64,000 bases of DNA from CAIVAT01 sp037128705 (GTDB lineage: Bacteria > Bacteroidota > Bacteroidia > Bacteroidales > FEN-979). The translations under genes were made by a program, and so were the position numbers. Within the stretch, counting starts at the first letter, position 1. Each line of letters begins with the position of its first letter. The notes beneath the pieces were generated by a model that did no database searches, was not told the origin of the DNA, and saw only the letters and a list, made by a program, of their open reading frames with translations. This document shows, in pieces, positions 34,902-44,400 of the stretch. The stretch is from positions 57,194-121,193 of the forward strand of contig JBAXVX010000006.1 of assembly GCA_037128705.1 (NCBI GenBank), read 5' to 3'.

Positions 34902-36512
34902 ATGACAGAAGAAATTACTCATCACCCCGAGCCAAGTTACCTTGTGGATACAGGTAAAAGGAAAGGCCTGATGGCCTGGCTTACCTCAACCGATCACAAG
35001 CGTATCGGGCTGATGTACCTGTTCGCCATCATGGTTTTCTTTGTTATTGGCGTGATTCTTGGCGAAGTGATGCGGCTGGAGTTATTCTGGCCGGGCCAGC
35101 AGTTTTACGGTCCGCAGGCCTACAACGGGATATTCACCATTCACGGGATCATCATGATCTTCACCGTTGTCATACCCGGTCTGTCTGTGGTTTTTGGCAA
35201 TTTTTTCCTTCCGATCCTCATCGGGGCCAAGGATGTTGCCTTTCCCCGGCTTAACCTTTTTTCCTTTTACCTGTTTATCCTGGGCGCGGCCATTGCGGTC
35301 TCCTCCCAGTTTATGGGAAACGGGCCTCCCGACACCGGATGGACCTTTTATGCTCCTTACAGCATCAGGACCCATACCAATGTGGTGGCCGCTGTATTCG
35401 GTGCATTTGTGCTCGGTTTCTCCTCAATCCTCACCGGGCTGAATTTCATCGTCACCATTCACAGGATGCGTGCCCGCGGCATGACATTTTTCAAAATGCC
35501 ACTCTTTCCATGGGCCGTTTATGCAACTTCCTGGATCCAGGTGCTTGCAACGCCGATTGTCGGGATCACCCTGCTGATGATCATCGCCGAGCGCTGGCTG
35601 CGCATCGGTTTTTTCGATCCTGCCCTGGGCGGCGATCCGATATTGTACCAGCACCTCTTCTGGATCTATTCGCACCCGGCTGTTTACATCATGATCCTGC
35701 CTGCCATGGGCGTGATCACCGAGATCATTCCAACCTTTGCCCAGCGCAATGTGTACGGATATAAAGCCATCGCATTTTCAAGCCTGGCCATTGCCGGGGT
35801 CGGATATTTCGTTTGGGCGCATCACATGTTCACCTCCGGAATGAGTGTCCAGGCACGATGGATATTTTCATTGCTCACCTTCCTGGTTGCCATTCCAAGC
35901 GCAATCAAGGTTTTCAACTGGGTAACCACGATGTATAAAGGATCGATCGATGTAAAACCGCCCCTGCTTTTTGCACTGGGGTTTATCTGGCTCTTTATGA
36001 TCGGGGGTATGACGGGACTCACCCTGGGTTCGCTCGCCATCAATGTCCATGTGCATGACACGGCCTATGTGGTGGCTCACTTTCATTACATCGTATTCGG
36101 CGGAGTCGGTTTTGCTTTTTTTGCCGCAGTGCATTACTGGTATCCGAAAATGTTTGGCAGGATGTATAATTTTAAGCGGGCGAACTGGGCCTTTGGCTTC
36201 CTGTTTGTCGGATTTAACCTCCTTTATTTCCCGCAGTTCATCATTGGTTACATGGGAATGCCGCGCAGGTATTTTGATTACCTTCCCCAGTACACCTTCG
36301 GGCATCAGCTGTCGGGACTCGGAGGATTGCTTCTTGGCATCGGCGTAATCATCATGCTGCAAAACCTTTTCAGTAAAAAGGGTGCCAAGGCCCCGGATAA
36401 TCCTTGGGGAGGAAACACCTTTGAATGGAGAATTGCTTCACCCCCGACCGTTGAGAATTTTGATGAATTGCCGGAGGTGGGTGAAAATGATCAGCCGTAT
36501 GACTATAAATAG
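34902..36512 (+). CDS. ctaD: Cytochrome c oxidase subunit I (A2 type)
   Basis: Catalytic subunit of a haem-copper oxidase, 536 residues with twelve helices. CuB ligand His258 and cross-linked Tyr262 lie in WIYSHPAVY, and VHDTAYVVAHFHYIVFGG holds the haem ligands and further His. The Glu of the D-channel (HPEVY in A1 enzymes) is Ala260, and the Tyr256-Ser257 pair precedes His258. This YSHPAVY motif defines A2-type oxidases such as Rhodothermus caa3. The N-terminal WLTSTDHKRIGLMYL is standard. Confidence 0.96.
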   Translation: MTEEITHHPEPSYLVDTGKRKGLMAWLTSTDHKRIGLMYLFAIMVFFVIGVILGEVMRLELFWPGQQFYGPQAYNGIFTIHGIIMIFTVVIPGLSVVFGNFFLPILIGAKDVAFPRLNLFSFYLFILGAAIAVSSQFMGNGPPDTGWTFYAPYSIRTHTNVVAAVFGAFVLGFSSILTGLNFIVTIHRMRARGMTFFKMPLFPWAVYATSWIQVLATPIVGITLLMIIAERWLRIGFFDPALGGDPILYQHLFWIYSHPAVYIMILPAMGVITEIIPTFAQRNVYGYKAIAFSSLAIAGVGYFVWAHHMFTSGMSVQARWIFSLLTFLVAIPSAIKVFNWVTTMYKGSIDVKPPLLFALGFIWLFMIGGMTGLTLGSLAINVHVHDTAYVVAHFHYIVFGGVGFAFFAAVHYWYPKMFGRMYNFKRANWAFGFLFVGFNLLYFPQFIIGYMGMPRRYFDYLPQYTFGHQLSGLGGLLLGIGVIIMLQNLFSKKGAKAPDNPWGGNTFEWRIASPPTVENFDELPEVGENDQPYDYK

Positions 36513-36525
36513 TGAACTGGCGAAA

Positions 36526-36560
36526 AAATCGTAAATCAAAAATCGTAAATCGTAAATTGA
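36526..36560 (+). repeat. AAATCGT heptamer array before ctaE
   Basis: Five in-phase units: AAATCGT, AAATCAA, AAATCGT, AAATCGT, AAATTGA, followed directly by CATATGG, where ATG is the subunit III start. Each unit junction carries TAA or a near match, giving stops in all plus-strand frames. Confidence 0.85.
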
Positions 36561-36563
36561 CAT

Positions 36564-37157
36564 ATGGAACATCGGGACGACATTGGAGCAAAGCTGGGTA
36601 TGTGGGTCTTTATTTTTACGGAGATTCTTCTTTTTGGCGGGTTATTTCTGGTATATGCTGTGATGCGCAGCCGGTATTCAGCTGATTTTCATCATGCAGC
36701 CCATCACCTGAATGCATTCATCGGCGCCATCAATACGGTTGTCCTGCTCGTGAGCAGCGCCACGGTGGCCATGTCGATCACGGCCGTGCAAAAGGGAAAT
36801 ACAAAGCTGGCTGTGAACCTGCTCCTCCTGACCCTCCTTTGTGCAGCAGTGTTCATGGTTAACAAATATTTTGAATGGGGGCATAAAATTCACATCGGCC
36901 TTTACCCGGGATCTGATCTCATGATAACCCTGAACCATGGCGAGGTGATGTTTTTCAGTCTCTATTTTTTCATGACCGGCCTGCACATGCTCCATCTCGT
37001 CATTGGCGCAATCATCCTGACCATCGTCCTGGTGAAAGTCAGGACCGGGACCATCAATGCGAACCGGTATGTCCTGATGGAAAACGGAGGCCTTTACTGG
37101 CACCTGGTCGACCTGATCTGGATTTTTTTATTCCCGTTGCTATACCTCATCACATAA
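36564..37157 (+). CDS. ctaE: Cytochrome c oxidase subunit III
   Basis: A 197-residue subunit III with five hydrophobic helices (LGMWVFIFTEILLFGGLFLVYAV at the N-terminus, LHMLHLVIGAIILTIV, and GLYWHLVDLIWIFLFPLLYL at the C-terminus). EILLFGG and the terminal WHLVD(L/V)IW motif are family hallmarks. It stabilises subunit I and its proton uptake. Separated from ctaD by the heptamer array and from the subunit IV gene by a mixed array. Confidence 0.95.
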   Translation: MEHRDDIGAKLGMWVFIFTEILLFGGLFLVYAVMRSRYSADFHHAAHHLNAFIGAINTVVLLVSSATVAMSITAVQKGNTKLAVNLLLLTLLCAAVFMVNKYFEWGHKIHIGLYPGSDLMITLNHGEVMFFSLYFFMTGLHMLHLVIGAIILTIVLVKVRTGTINANRYVLMENGGLYWHLVDLIWIFLFPLLYLIT

Positions 37158-37160
37158 AAA

Positions 37161-37215
37161 AGTAACAGAGTAACAGAGTAATAGAGTAATAAAAAAATTC
37201 GTAAATCATAAATTC
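37161..37215 (+). repeat. Mixed octamer/heptamer array between ctaE and subunit IV gene
   Basis: Four octamers (AGTAACAG twice, AGTAATAG, AGTAATAA) are followed by an A-tract and degenerate TAAAT-type heptamers (TAAATCA, TAAATTC). Begins three bases after the ctaE stop and ends eight bases before the next ATG. Confidence 0.85.
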
Positions 37216-37222
37216 ACACAAT

Positions 37223-37507
37223 ATGCACACCGAAACTGTTCATATCACCCCCTACCGGACCCTTGCCTGGGTGCTGATCACCCTGTTGACGCTCACATTT
37301 ATCACCATCACCGTGACCTGGATTGATTTGTCGGCGATTACCGTGCTGGTGGCAATGCTGATCGCTTCGGTAAAAGCTTATATCGTACTCACCTACTTCA
37401 TGCATCTGAAATTCGAATCATCCCTGTTCCGTGCCCTGGTCATCATGGTTCTTGCCATTTATGCCCTGGTCATCATGGGGACTTTTGTTGATTATTTATT
37501 AAGATGA
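37223..37507 (+). CDS. Cytochrome c oxidase subunit IV family protein
   Basis: A 94-residue protein with three hydrophobic helices and the prokaryotic subunit IV/CyoD-like middle motif SVKAYIVLTYFMHLKFE, typical of the small fourth subunit of caa3 and related oxidases. Flanked on both sides by repeat arrays. Confidence 0.88.
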   Translation: MHTETVHITPYRTLAWVLITLLTLTFITITVTWIDLSAITVLVAMLIASVKAYIVLTYFMHLKFESSLFRALVIMVLAIYALVIMGTFVDYLLR

Positions 37508-37520
37508 CAAGACAATTTGG

Positions 37521-37548
37521 AAATCGTAAATCGTAAATCGTAAATCAA
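37521..37548 (+). repeat. AAATCGT heptamer array before ctaC
   Basis: Units AAATCGT three times then AAATCAA, followed by ACATATGG with the ctaC ATG. Nearly identical in unit and placement to the array before ctaE. Confidence 0.88.
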
Positions 37549-37552
37549 ACAT

Positions 37553-38458
37553 ATGGGTGCTTCTAATTTTGTTGAAGGAGTTGATCTGGCCTTTAAGATC
37601 ATTTTTGGAATCAGCTTGTTTTTCCTGGTCGGGATTACCACGGTCATGCTCTATTTCGTTTTCCATTATAACCGAAAACGGCATCCACAGGCAGTTCAGA
37701 TAAAAGACAACAACATTCTGGAAATTACCTGGATCACCATTCCGATCATCCTTGTCCTGCTGATGTTTTATTATGGCTACATTGCATTCAGCCCGATGCG
37801 CACTGCGCCCAAAGATGCCATCCCCGTCACGGTTATTGCCAGGATGTGGAACTGGACTTTCGAATACGAGGGCGGAAAGCAATCTCCCGACCTGGTTGTT
37901 CCCTTGAATAAGGCGGTGAGGCTGAACCTGCATTCCGAAGATGTCATCCACAGTTTGTACATTCCGGCCTTCCGCATCAAGGAAGATGTGGTTCCCGGAA
38001 AAAATAATTTCATGTGGTTCATTGCCCAGCAACCGGGGGAATACGATATCCTTTGCACCGTGTATTGCGGATTGCGGCACTCCTACATGGAGGCCAAGGC
38101 GAAGGTGGTGCCGGAGGCGGATTACCTTGCCTGGTTAAAGGCCTTGCCGGCGAAGACCAGCGAACCGGAGGGACTGACCATTCTGAAGAAAAACGCCTGC
38201 ACCGGATGTCATTCCATTGACGGAACCAAAATTGTGAGCGCTTCGTTCAAGGGATTATTTGGCACCACTGAGAAGGTTGTCACCAATGGAAAAGAGCGAT
38301 CGGTGATGGTTGATGATGCATATATCAAAACCTCGGTGTATGATCCCGACAAAGATGTTGTAGTCGGCTATCAGAAAGGGATCATGAAAACTTACAAAGG
38401 CATCGTGTCGGATGATGACCTGAAAAAGATTACAGAATATTTACAATCGATTAAATAG
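37553..38458 (+). CDS. ctaC: Cytochrome c oxidase subunit II with haem c domain (caa3 type)
   Basis: A 301-residue electron-entry subunit. Two transmembrane helices, then the CuA cupredoxin domain with His133 (SEDVIHSLYIP) and Cys168, Cys172, His176 and Met179 in CTVYCGLRHSYM. A C-terminal cytochrome c domain follows with CTGCH (Cys216, Cys219, His220) and a Met in GIMKTY as likely axial ligand. The fused haem marks a caa3 enzyme. No cleavable signal is obvious. The gene comes last among the oxidase subunits, whereas in many caa3 clusters it precedes subunit I. Confidence 0.96.
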   Translation: MGASNFVEGVDLAFKIIFGISLFFLVGITTVMLYFVFHYNRKRHPQAVQIKDNNILEITWITIPIILVLLMFYYGYIAFSPMRTAPKDAIPVTVIARMWNWTFEYEGGKQSPDLVVPLNKAVRLNLHSEDVIHSLYIPAFRIKEDVVPGKNNFMWFIAQQPGEYDILCTVYCGLRHSYMEAKAKVVPEADYLAWLKALPAKTSEPEGLTILKKNACTGCHSIDGTKIVSASFKGLFGTTEKVVTNGKERSVMVDDAYIKTSVYDPDKDVVVGYQKGIMKTYKGIVSDDDLKKITEYLQSIK

Positions 38459-38490
38459 TTTAGCCCCCTCTTTTAATAAATTTTCAGTCG

Positions 38491-39357
38491 TTGCATACCT
38501 CAAGCTTCCGAGATATCATCACTTTGACACGATTTCTGGTGTCGCTGGCTGTCACCTTTTCCGCTTTCACAGCCATGATCCTGGCTGCAGGTGATATCCA
38601 GACGGCCATGATATGGCCGGTTGCAGGCATATTCCTTCTGGCGTCGGGGGCATCGGCATTTAACCAATACCAGGAATGGCCTTACGACGAGCGGATGGCA
38701 CGCACACGCAGGCGCCCGATTCCTTCACGAAGAATCAGCCCTGCGGAGGGTTTGCGTATTGCCATGATCTGTATTGTGGGCGGAGTGGTGATCCTGATGT
38801 ACGAATCGAACTGGGTATGCTTTTCCCTCGGGGTGATCAACCTGATCTGGTATAACGGACTCTACACCTGGCTGAAGAGAAAAACTGCCTTTGCTGTTGT
38901 CCCTGGAGCCTTCACCGGTGTCATTCCCATCCTGATGGGATGGAGCGCCATGGGAGGTGCCCTGATGGATCCCAGGATCCTGTTTTTTGGTTTCTTCCTT
39001 TTCATCTGGCAAATGCCCCATTTCTGGATGCTGACCCTCAAATATGGCCATGAATACCGGAATGCCGGCTTCCCTGTACTCAACGACCTGTTCAGCGACC
39101 TCTGGATCAAAGTCATTGTGATGATATGGATGATTGCCTCCTCAGGGGCCTCCATCCTATTCGTCTTTTTCAGAATCGTTCAGCATCCGGCCATCGGCTA
39201 TGGTATTTTAACCATCAACATCGCAACGCTGATTGTTGTGGGTTACCAGCTTTTCCTGGCCTCTCCCATGCGTTTCCGGCTGATTTTCATTGCAGCCAAC
39301 CTCTTTATGCTCCTGGTCATGATCGCCCTGATCGCCGATCGCATGATAATTTCCTGA
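38491..39357 (+). CDS. ctaB: Protohaem IX farnesyltransferase (haem O synthase)
   Basis: UbiA-family prenyltransferase that farnesylates haem b to haem O for the oxidase. The first Asp-rich motif reads NQYQEWPYDERMARTRRRPI (Asn58, Glu62, Asp66), where most relatives have Asp at the Glu62 position. The MART-RPIP part is standard. MPHFWML and YGHEYRNAGFPVL form the second conserved loop. The 288-residue protein has about eight helices. No ATG is available: the frame opens after a TAG at 38461 and TTG at 38491 is the likely start. No haem A synthase gene is in the window. Confidence 0.92.
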   Translation: MHTSSFRDIITLTRFLVSLAVTFSAFTAMILAAGDIQTAMIWPVAGIFLLASGASAFNQYQEWPYDERMARTRRRPIPSRRISPAEGLRIAMICIVGGVVILMYESNWVCFSLGVINLIWYNGLYTWLKRKTAFAVVPGAFTGVIPILMGWSAMGGALMDPRILFFGFFLFIWQMPHFWMLTLKYGHEYRNAGFPVLNDLFSDLWIKVIVMIWMIASSGASILFVFFRIVQHPAIGYGILTINIATLIVVGYQLFLASPMRFRLIFIAANLFMLLVMIALIADRMIIS

Positions 39358-39373
39358 TCTGATAAAAAAAACT

Positions 39374-39381
39374 TAGGTTTG
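39374..39381 (+). promoter_or_regulatory. -7 box for AI-2E-family permease
   Basis: TAGGTTTG matches TAnnTTTG, 18 bases before the ATG at 39400. Confidence 0.4.
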
Positions 39382-39399
39382 TAATTAAAATAACCTTCC

Positions 39400-40491
39400 A
39401 TGCGTGAACTTTATCAGAAAAACAAGCTCTTTTTCCTGATTGTCATTACAGCTGGCGCAGGATTCCTGGTGTGGTACTTTGCCAACATAGTTGTTTTCAT
39501 TATTGTAGCCGGCGTCATATCGATCGTTGGAGCACCCCTGGTTGAATTTCTTGACCGGATCAAAATCGGCCGTTTCAGTTTCCCCCATTCGCTGAGTGTC
39601 ACCTTTGCCCTCCTTCTTCTCCTGCTGATGTTTATCGGGATGTTCAGCCTCTTCATCCCCCTGGTTGTCAATGAGGCCAATATGATCAGCAATATCGACG
39701 GGAAGGGACTCGTCAGCTACTTCCATGATGATATTTCGTGGCTTCAGTCCATGCTGGTTCGTTATGGGATCATGCCCCGCGGAGCCACGATTGAATCGGT
39801 CGCCAAGCAGGCCATCCTGAAAATCATCGATTTCGGAATGTTTTCAAATGTGCTCACTTCGATCATCTCCTTTACGGGAACCTTCTTTTTCAACCTCTTC
39901 TCCATTGTGTTCCTCTCCTTTTTCTTTTTACAGGATAATAAAATGCTTCCCCGCTTCATCCTGCTCATCACACCTGAGAAATATGACGTCCAGATCAGGA
40001 ATGTGATGTCGAAAAGCAAGGATTTACTTTCACGGTATTTCATCGGCCTGATCATTCAGATCATGGCAAACATCGTGACCTATTCGCTTGCCCTGTATAT
40101 TGTCGGGGTTAAAAGCCCGCTCGTGATCGGGTTTTTCACCGGGATCATCATCATCGTACCCTACCTGGGGGGCATCATCTCCATGATTTTGGGGGTGATC
40201 CTCGGGGTGACCGGGGTGATCAGCACCGGCGATTATGCCATGATCATGCCCATGGTGATCAGGATCCTTGTCGCGATGTTTGTTGTTCAAACCATTGACA
40301 ACAACGTGTTTGCCCCGCTGATCCAGGGAAAGAGCGTAAAGGCCCACCCGGTGGAGATTTTCCTGGTGGTCATTGCCGCAGCAAGTTTCGGCGGAATTTT
40401 AGGGATGGTCGTTGCCGTACCTGCATATGGATTTATCAAGATTATCGCCCGTGAATTCCTGAGCAATTTCAGGGTCATACAACATATCTGA
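39400..40491 (+). CDS. AI-2E transporter family (PerM/TqsA-like) permease
   Basis: A 363-residue membrane protein with two N-terminal helix pairs, a soluble loop (about 100-150) and a C-terminal block including GIIIIVPYLGGIISMILGVILGV, the hallmark of this family, and QTIDNNVFAPLIQGKSVKAHPV near the end. Members export various small molecules or ions. Despite the name, few have been shown to move AI-2. First gene of a run continuing through the CutC/GH2 gene. Confidence 0.9.
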   Translation: MRELYQKNKLFFLIVITAGAGFLVWYFANIVVFIIVAGVISIVGAPLVEFLDRIKIGRFSFPHSLSVTFALLLLLLMFIGMFSLFIPLVVNEANMISNIDGKGLVSYFHDDISWLQSMLVRYGIMPRGATIESVAKQAILKIIDFGMFSNVLTSIISFTGTFFFNLFSIVFLSFFFLQDNKMLPRFILLITPEKYDVQIRNVMSKSKDLLSRYFIGLIIQIMANIVTYSLALYIVGVKSPLVIGFFTGIIIIVPYLGGIISMILGVILGVTGVISTGDYAMIMPMVIRILVAMFVVQTIDNNVFAPLIQGKSVKAHPVEIFLVVIAAASFGGILGMVVAVPAYGFIKIIAREFLSNFRVIQHI

Positions 40492-40538
40492 AAAAAGAAC
40501 TAACTTTACGATATTAATTCTTACAAAAGATCTCCAAA

Positions 40539-40796
40539 ATGGCAAAAACAGGTTCAAAATTTTTACTGGCTGCAGCAATAGGGCTTGCCGCCGGTATAGG
40601 ACTGGGAATGCTCATTGCTCCGGCAAAGGGTAAAAAAACCCGTAAACGGCTGAAAAAGCGTATCATGGGCATTGCCGACCTCATGCAGGATGACCTCTCT
40701 GAAAAACTGAATGCCTTCAAGTCAGCCTTTTCCCAGGATGAAAAAAAGGAAGACATGGTGGATGCGACAATAATCGAAGATGAGGAGGGTAAGTGA
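40539..40796 (+). CDS. YtxH domain protein
   Basis: An 85-residue protein: one glycine-rich N-terminal helix (FLLAAAIGLAAGIGLGMLIAPAKGKKTRKRLKK), then a basic, coiled and finally acidic tail. This is the YtxH/general-stress membrane-anchored pattern. It is followed by the holin-like gene in a TGATG overlap. Confidence 0.82.
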   Translation: MAKTGSKFLLAAAIGLAAGIGLGMLIAPAKGKKTRKRLKKRIMGIADLMQDDLSEKLNAFKSAFSQDEKKEDMVDATIIEDEEGK

Positions 40797-41161
40797 TGGC
40801 ACCAGGAAAAATTTCTGACAATGTTTCAATGCTTACTGAGAATGTCAAGGACTATGTGAATCTTCGCATTGATCTTGCAAAACTCATCCTCACCGAGAAG
40901 ATTGCAAAATTATCCGCCTTTTTCCTGCTGGCGGTAATCTTCTTTATCCTGGCGATGTTTCTCCTGCTGTTTCTCTCCATATTTTTTGTGTTCTGGTTTG
41001 GTGATGAGTTCGGGCCCACCTGGGTTGGGGCGCTTCTGGTCACTGCATTTTATATCATCAGCGGTTTGTTCATCTATTACCGCAGGCACCAGCTCTTCAT
41101 CAATCCATTAGTGTCGCATTTAACCAATATTCTAATGGAGGACAAGGATGAAAACGAGTAA
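40796..41161 (+). CDS. Phage-holin-superfamily membrane protein (DUF1469/Holin-X)
   Basis: A 121-residue protein with an amphipathic N-terminus (VKDYVNLRIDLAKLILTEKIAKL) and two transmembrane helices joined by WFGDEFGPTWVGAL, the layout of the DUF1469 family. In Bacteroidota these are chromosomal and usually paired with YtxH proteins. There is no sign of a prophage here. ATG at 40796 overlaps the preceding stop (TGATG). Confidence 0.8.
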   Translation: MAPGKISDNVSMLTENVKDYVNLRIDLAKLILTEKIAKLSAFFLLAVIFFILAMFLLLFLSIFFVFWFGDEFGPTWVGALLVTAFYIISGLFIYYRRHQLFINPLVSHLTNILMEDKDENE

Positions 41162-41450
41162 AAGATATAAGGTAAAACCGGAGAAAATCCATTCGCTGAA
41201 TGACATCAGTCTCGAAAAACAGCGGTTGCGGTTTGAAATAACGAAGGCGGAGGAAAACATACACGCCGGCTACCGCAACATCCTGGAGGCATTTACGCTA
41301 AAAAACCTTGTTACGACCGTAGCAAGTGATCTGTCGGCTACCTCTTCGATCGTGTCGAAGGCTTTTGATTTCGGCAAGACATTCATGTCAAAGCACAAGA
41401 AAAAAAAGCATAACAAGTCAAAGGAAAACAGCGACGATCCTGAGTCATGA
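41148..41450 (+). CDS. Conserved small hypothetical protein of the YtxH-holin cluster
   Basis: A 100-residue protein with no membrane helix. An N-terminal helical charged stretch (SLEKQRLRFEITKAEENIHAGYRN) and a Lys/Asn-rich tail (KHKKKKHNKSKE) can be seen. It overlaps the holin-like gene by 14 bases and the CutC/GH2 start by four (ATGA), so it is part of the same operon. I recognise the arrangement from other Bacteroidota but not a function. Confidence 0.7.
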   Translation: MKTSKRYKVKPEKIHSLNDISLEKQRLRFEITKAEENIHAGYRNILEAFTLKNLVTTVASDLSATSSIVSKAFDFGKTFMSKHKKKKHNKSKENSDDPES

Positions 41451-44400
41451 TCATTGAAGCCTGTGTTAATTCTGCAATCTCGGCCATCGAAGCCCAAAAG
41501 GGAGGCGCCGACAGGGTGGAACTCTGCGAAAACCTTCATGATGGCGGAACCACACCCAGCGCCGGGTCCATTCAGTTTGCCCGGAAAAACCTCCAAATCG
41601 GCCTGTTTGTGATGATCCGTCCGCGGGGCGGGGATTTCCTCTATTCCGATGATGAATTTGAAATCATGAAGGAGGATATCAGGATGGCGAAAAACCTCGG
41701 CGCTGATGGCGTCGTTTTCGGAATCCTGCTTCCTGACGGCACCATCGACCTGAAGCGCATGGAGGAGCTTGTAACCTTGTCGCGGCCAATGCGCGTTACC
41801 TGTCACCGGGCCTTCGACATGACTGCCGATCCATATAAATCCATGGAAGAGTTGATATCGCTTGGCATTGACCGCATCCTCACCTCAGGAAAGCAGGCCA
41901 CAGCCTTTGAAGGGGCCGGACTCATCAAAGAATTGATTTCACGGGCAAAGGACCGGATCATCATCATGCCTGGCAGCGGGGTAAAGGAGCACAATGTTGT
42001 TGAACTGATCAGGGAAACTGGTGCAACAGAGGTGCACCTCCATCTCGAGAAGCAGGAACCTAGCCGGATGACCTTTGAGGAGCCCAGTGTCTTCATGGGG
42101 AAAAAAGATCAATCTGAATATGAACATACCCTTACCGATTCCGCAAGATTCAGGAAAATCAGATTGAAGGGACTTTTCTCCATTCTGTTTCTCCTGGCAT
42201 CTCTCCTTATTCCCACATCAGGATACTCCCAGGCCAATCAACCTCCCGACTGGGAAAACCCCCAGCTTACCGGCATCAACAATGAACCGGCGCACGCCAC
42301 GTTCCTTCCTTACGACAACGAGGAACAAGCCCTCAGGAACGACTGGTCTGCCTCCCCCTGGTCTCTTTTGCTGAATGGAACCTGGAAATTTAACTGGTCG
42401 GAAAATCCGGATAAACGTCCGGTGAACTTTTATGAAGACACCTATGACGTAAGCGGCTGGAAAGACATCCGTGTGCCTTCCACCATTGAAATCCAGGGAT
42501 ACGGATACCCGATCTATGTCAACCAGCCCTATGAGTTCAAGCATCTCATGAAACCCGACCCCCCCAGGGTTCCCCATGATTACAACCCGGTGGGGAGCTA
42601 CAGCCGTGAGTTTGAGATTCCCGATTCATGGAGTGACCGCGAAGTTTTCCTGAGGTTCGGCGCGGTGAAATCATTTTGTTACGTCTACCTGAACGGTCAG
42701 CGGATCGGCATGGGCAAAGATGCAAAAACACCCATCGAATTCAACATCACGAAGTACCTGCGTCCGGGAAAAAACAGGCTGGGAGTTGAGGTTTTCAGAT
42801 GGTCGGATGGTTCCTACCTGGAATGCCAGGATATGTGGCGGATGAGTGGGATCAACCGGGATGTCTACGTTTATTCTACGCCAAAGATCAGGATCCGTGA
42901 TTTTTTTGCGGTGGGTGACCTTTTTTCAAACTATAATCATGGGATTGTAAAGGTAACCACAATCATACAAAACCTGAAAGAGTTCCCGCGAGGAAAATCA
43001 GGGGGATCAGCACCCGGGCAGTCCAAATGGTCGCTTGAGATCGCCCTGTTTGAGTCCGTAAATTCTAAAATGGCTGAGTTTCGCGAATCGGTGAGCTTTC
43101 CAATCGATGATCATCCTGAAGACACCTTGCTGTTTGAGAAATTCATTCCCTATCCGAAAAAATGGAGTGCCGAACTGCCCAACCTTTACCATCTGGTGCT
43201 GACCCTGAAGGACGGACAAGGCCGGATCATTGAATCGACCGGATGTCGCATAGGTTTCAGATCTTCGGAGATAAAAAACGGTCAATTTCTTGTCAACGGG
43301 AAACCAATCCTTGTGAAGGGGGTGAACCGGCATGAACATGATCCGCTGACCGGACACGTCATTTCCCATGAAATGATGCTGAAGGATGTTAAACTGATGA
43401 AGGAGGCCAACATCAATACGGTGCGTACCTGCCATTATCCTGATGATCCCTATTGGTATGAACTGTGCGATGAATACGGTTTATACGTGATTGATGAAGC
43501 CAATATTGAATCGCATGGCATGGGCTATGACCCTGACCGCACGCTCGGGAATAACCCGGCCTGGATGAAGGCTCACCTGGACCGTACGGAGCGCATGGTA
43601 GAGCGCGATAAAAACCATCCCTGTGTCATTATCTGGTCACTGGGAAATGAGGCCGGGAACGGATGCAATTTTGAAGCCACCTACGACTGGATTAAACACC
43701 GCGATCAGAGCAGGCCGGTGTGGTACGAACGGGCTGAGCAGGGGGCCAACACAGATATTTTCTGCCCGATGTACTGGACCCCTTCCGATCTGAAATGGTA
43801 TGGATATTCCCGCCAGCTGCGGCCGCTCATCATGTGTGAATATGCGCATGCCATGGGAAACAGTACCGGGAATTTCCAGGACTACTGGGACGTAATTGAA
43901 AAATATCCGCAACTCCAGGGTGGATGCATCTGGGATTGGGTTGACCAGGGACTTTATGCGAAGGATGAGAAGGGAAGGGAATACTGGACATATGGGGGCG
44001 ACTATGGGCCTAAAGATGTTCCCAGCGACGGGAACTTCTTGTGCAACGGCCTTGTTTTTCCCGACCGGAAGCCCCATCCGGGATACTGGGAGGTCAAAAA
44101 GGCCTACCAGAACGTTAAATTCAAATTGAAGAATCCATCGGGATCATCTTTTGAAGTTTTCAACAAGTACGATTTCTATGACCTCGGGAACACAGTAATT
44201 TCATGGGAATTATCGGCGAACGGGACCATCGTTCAAACCGGGAAAGCAGCTCCATTCAAACTTCTGCCCAATGAATCCAGGGAGATCGCAGTTCCCCTGC
44301 CTGAATTGAACCCTGCCCTGCCTACTGAATATTTTCTCAATGTTTATCTTAAAACCACTTCACCCCGGGGTTTGCTTCCGGCGGGACATATCCTGGCGTC

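Noticed and set aside
40796..41161. Holin-like protein as evidence of a prophage
   Set aside because: DUF1469 proteins are chromosomal partners of YtxH proteins. No other phage genes, integrase or att sites are nearby.
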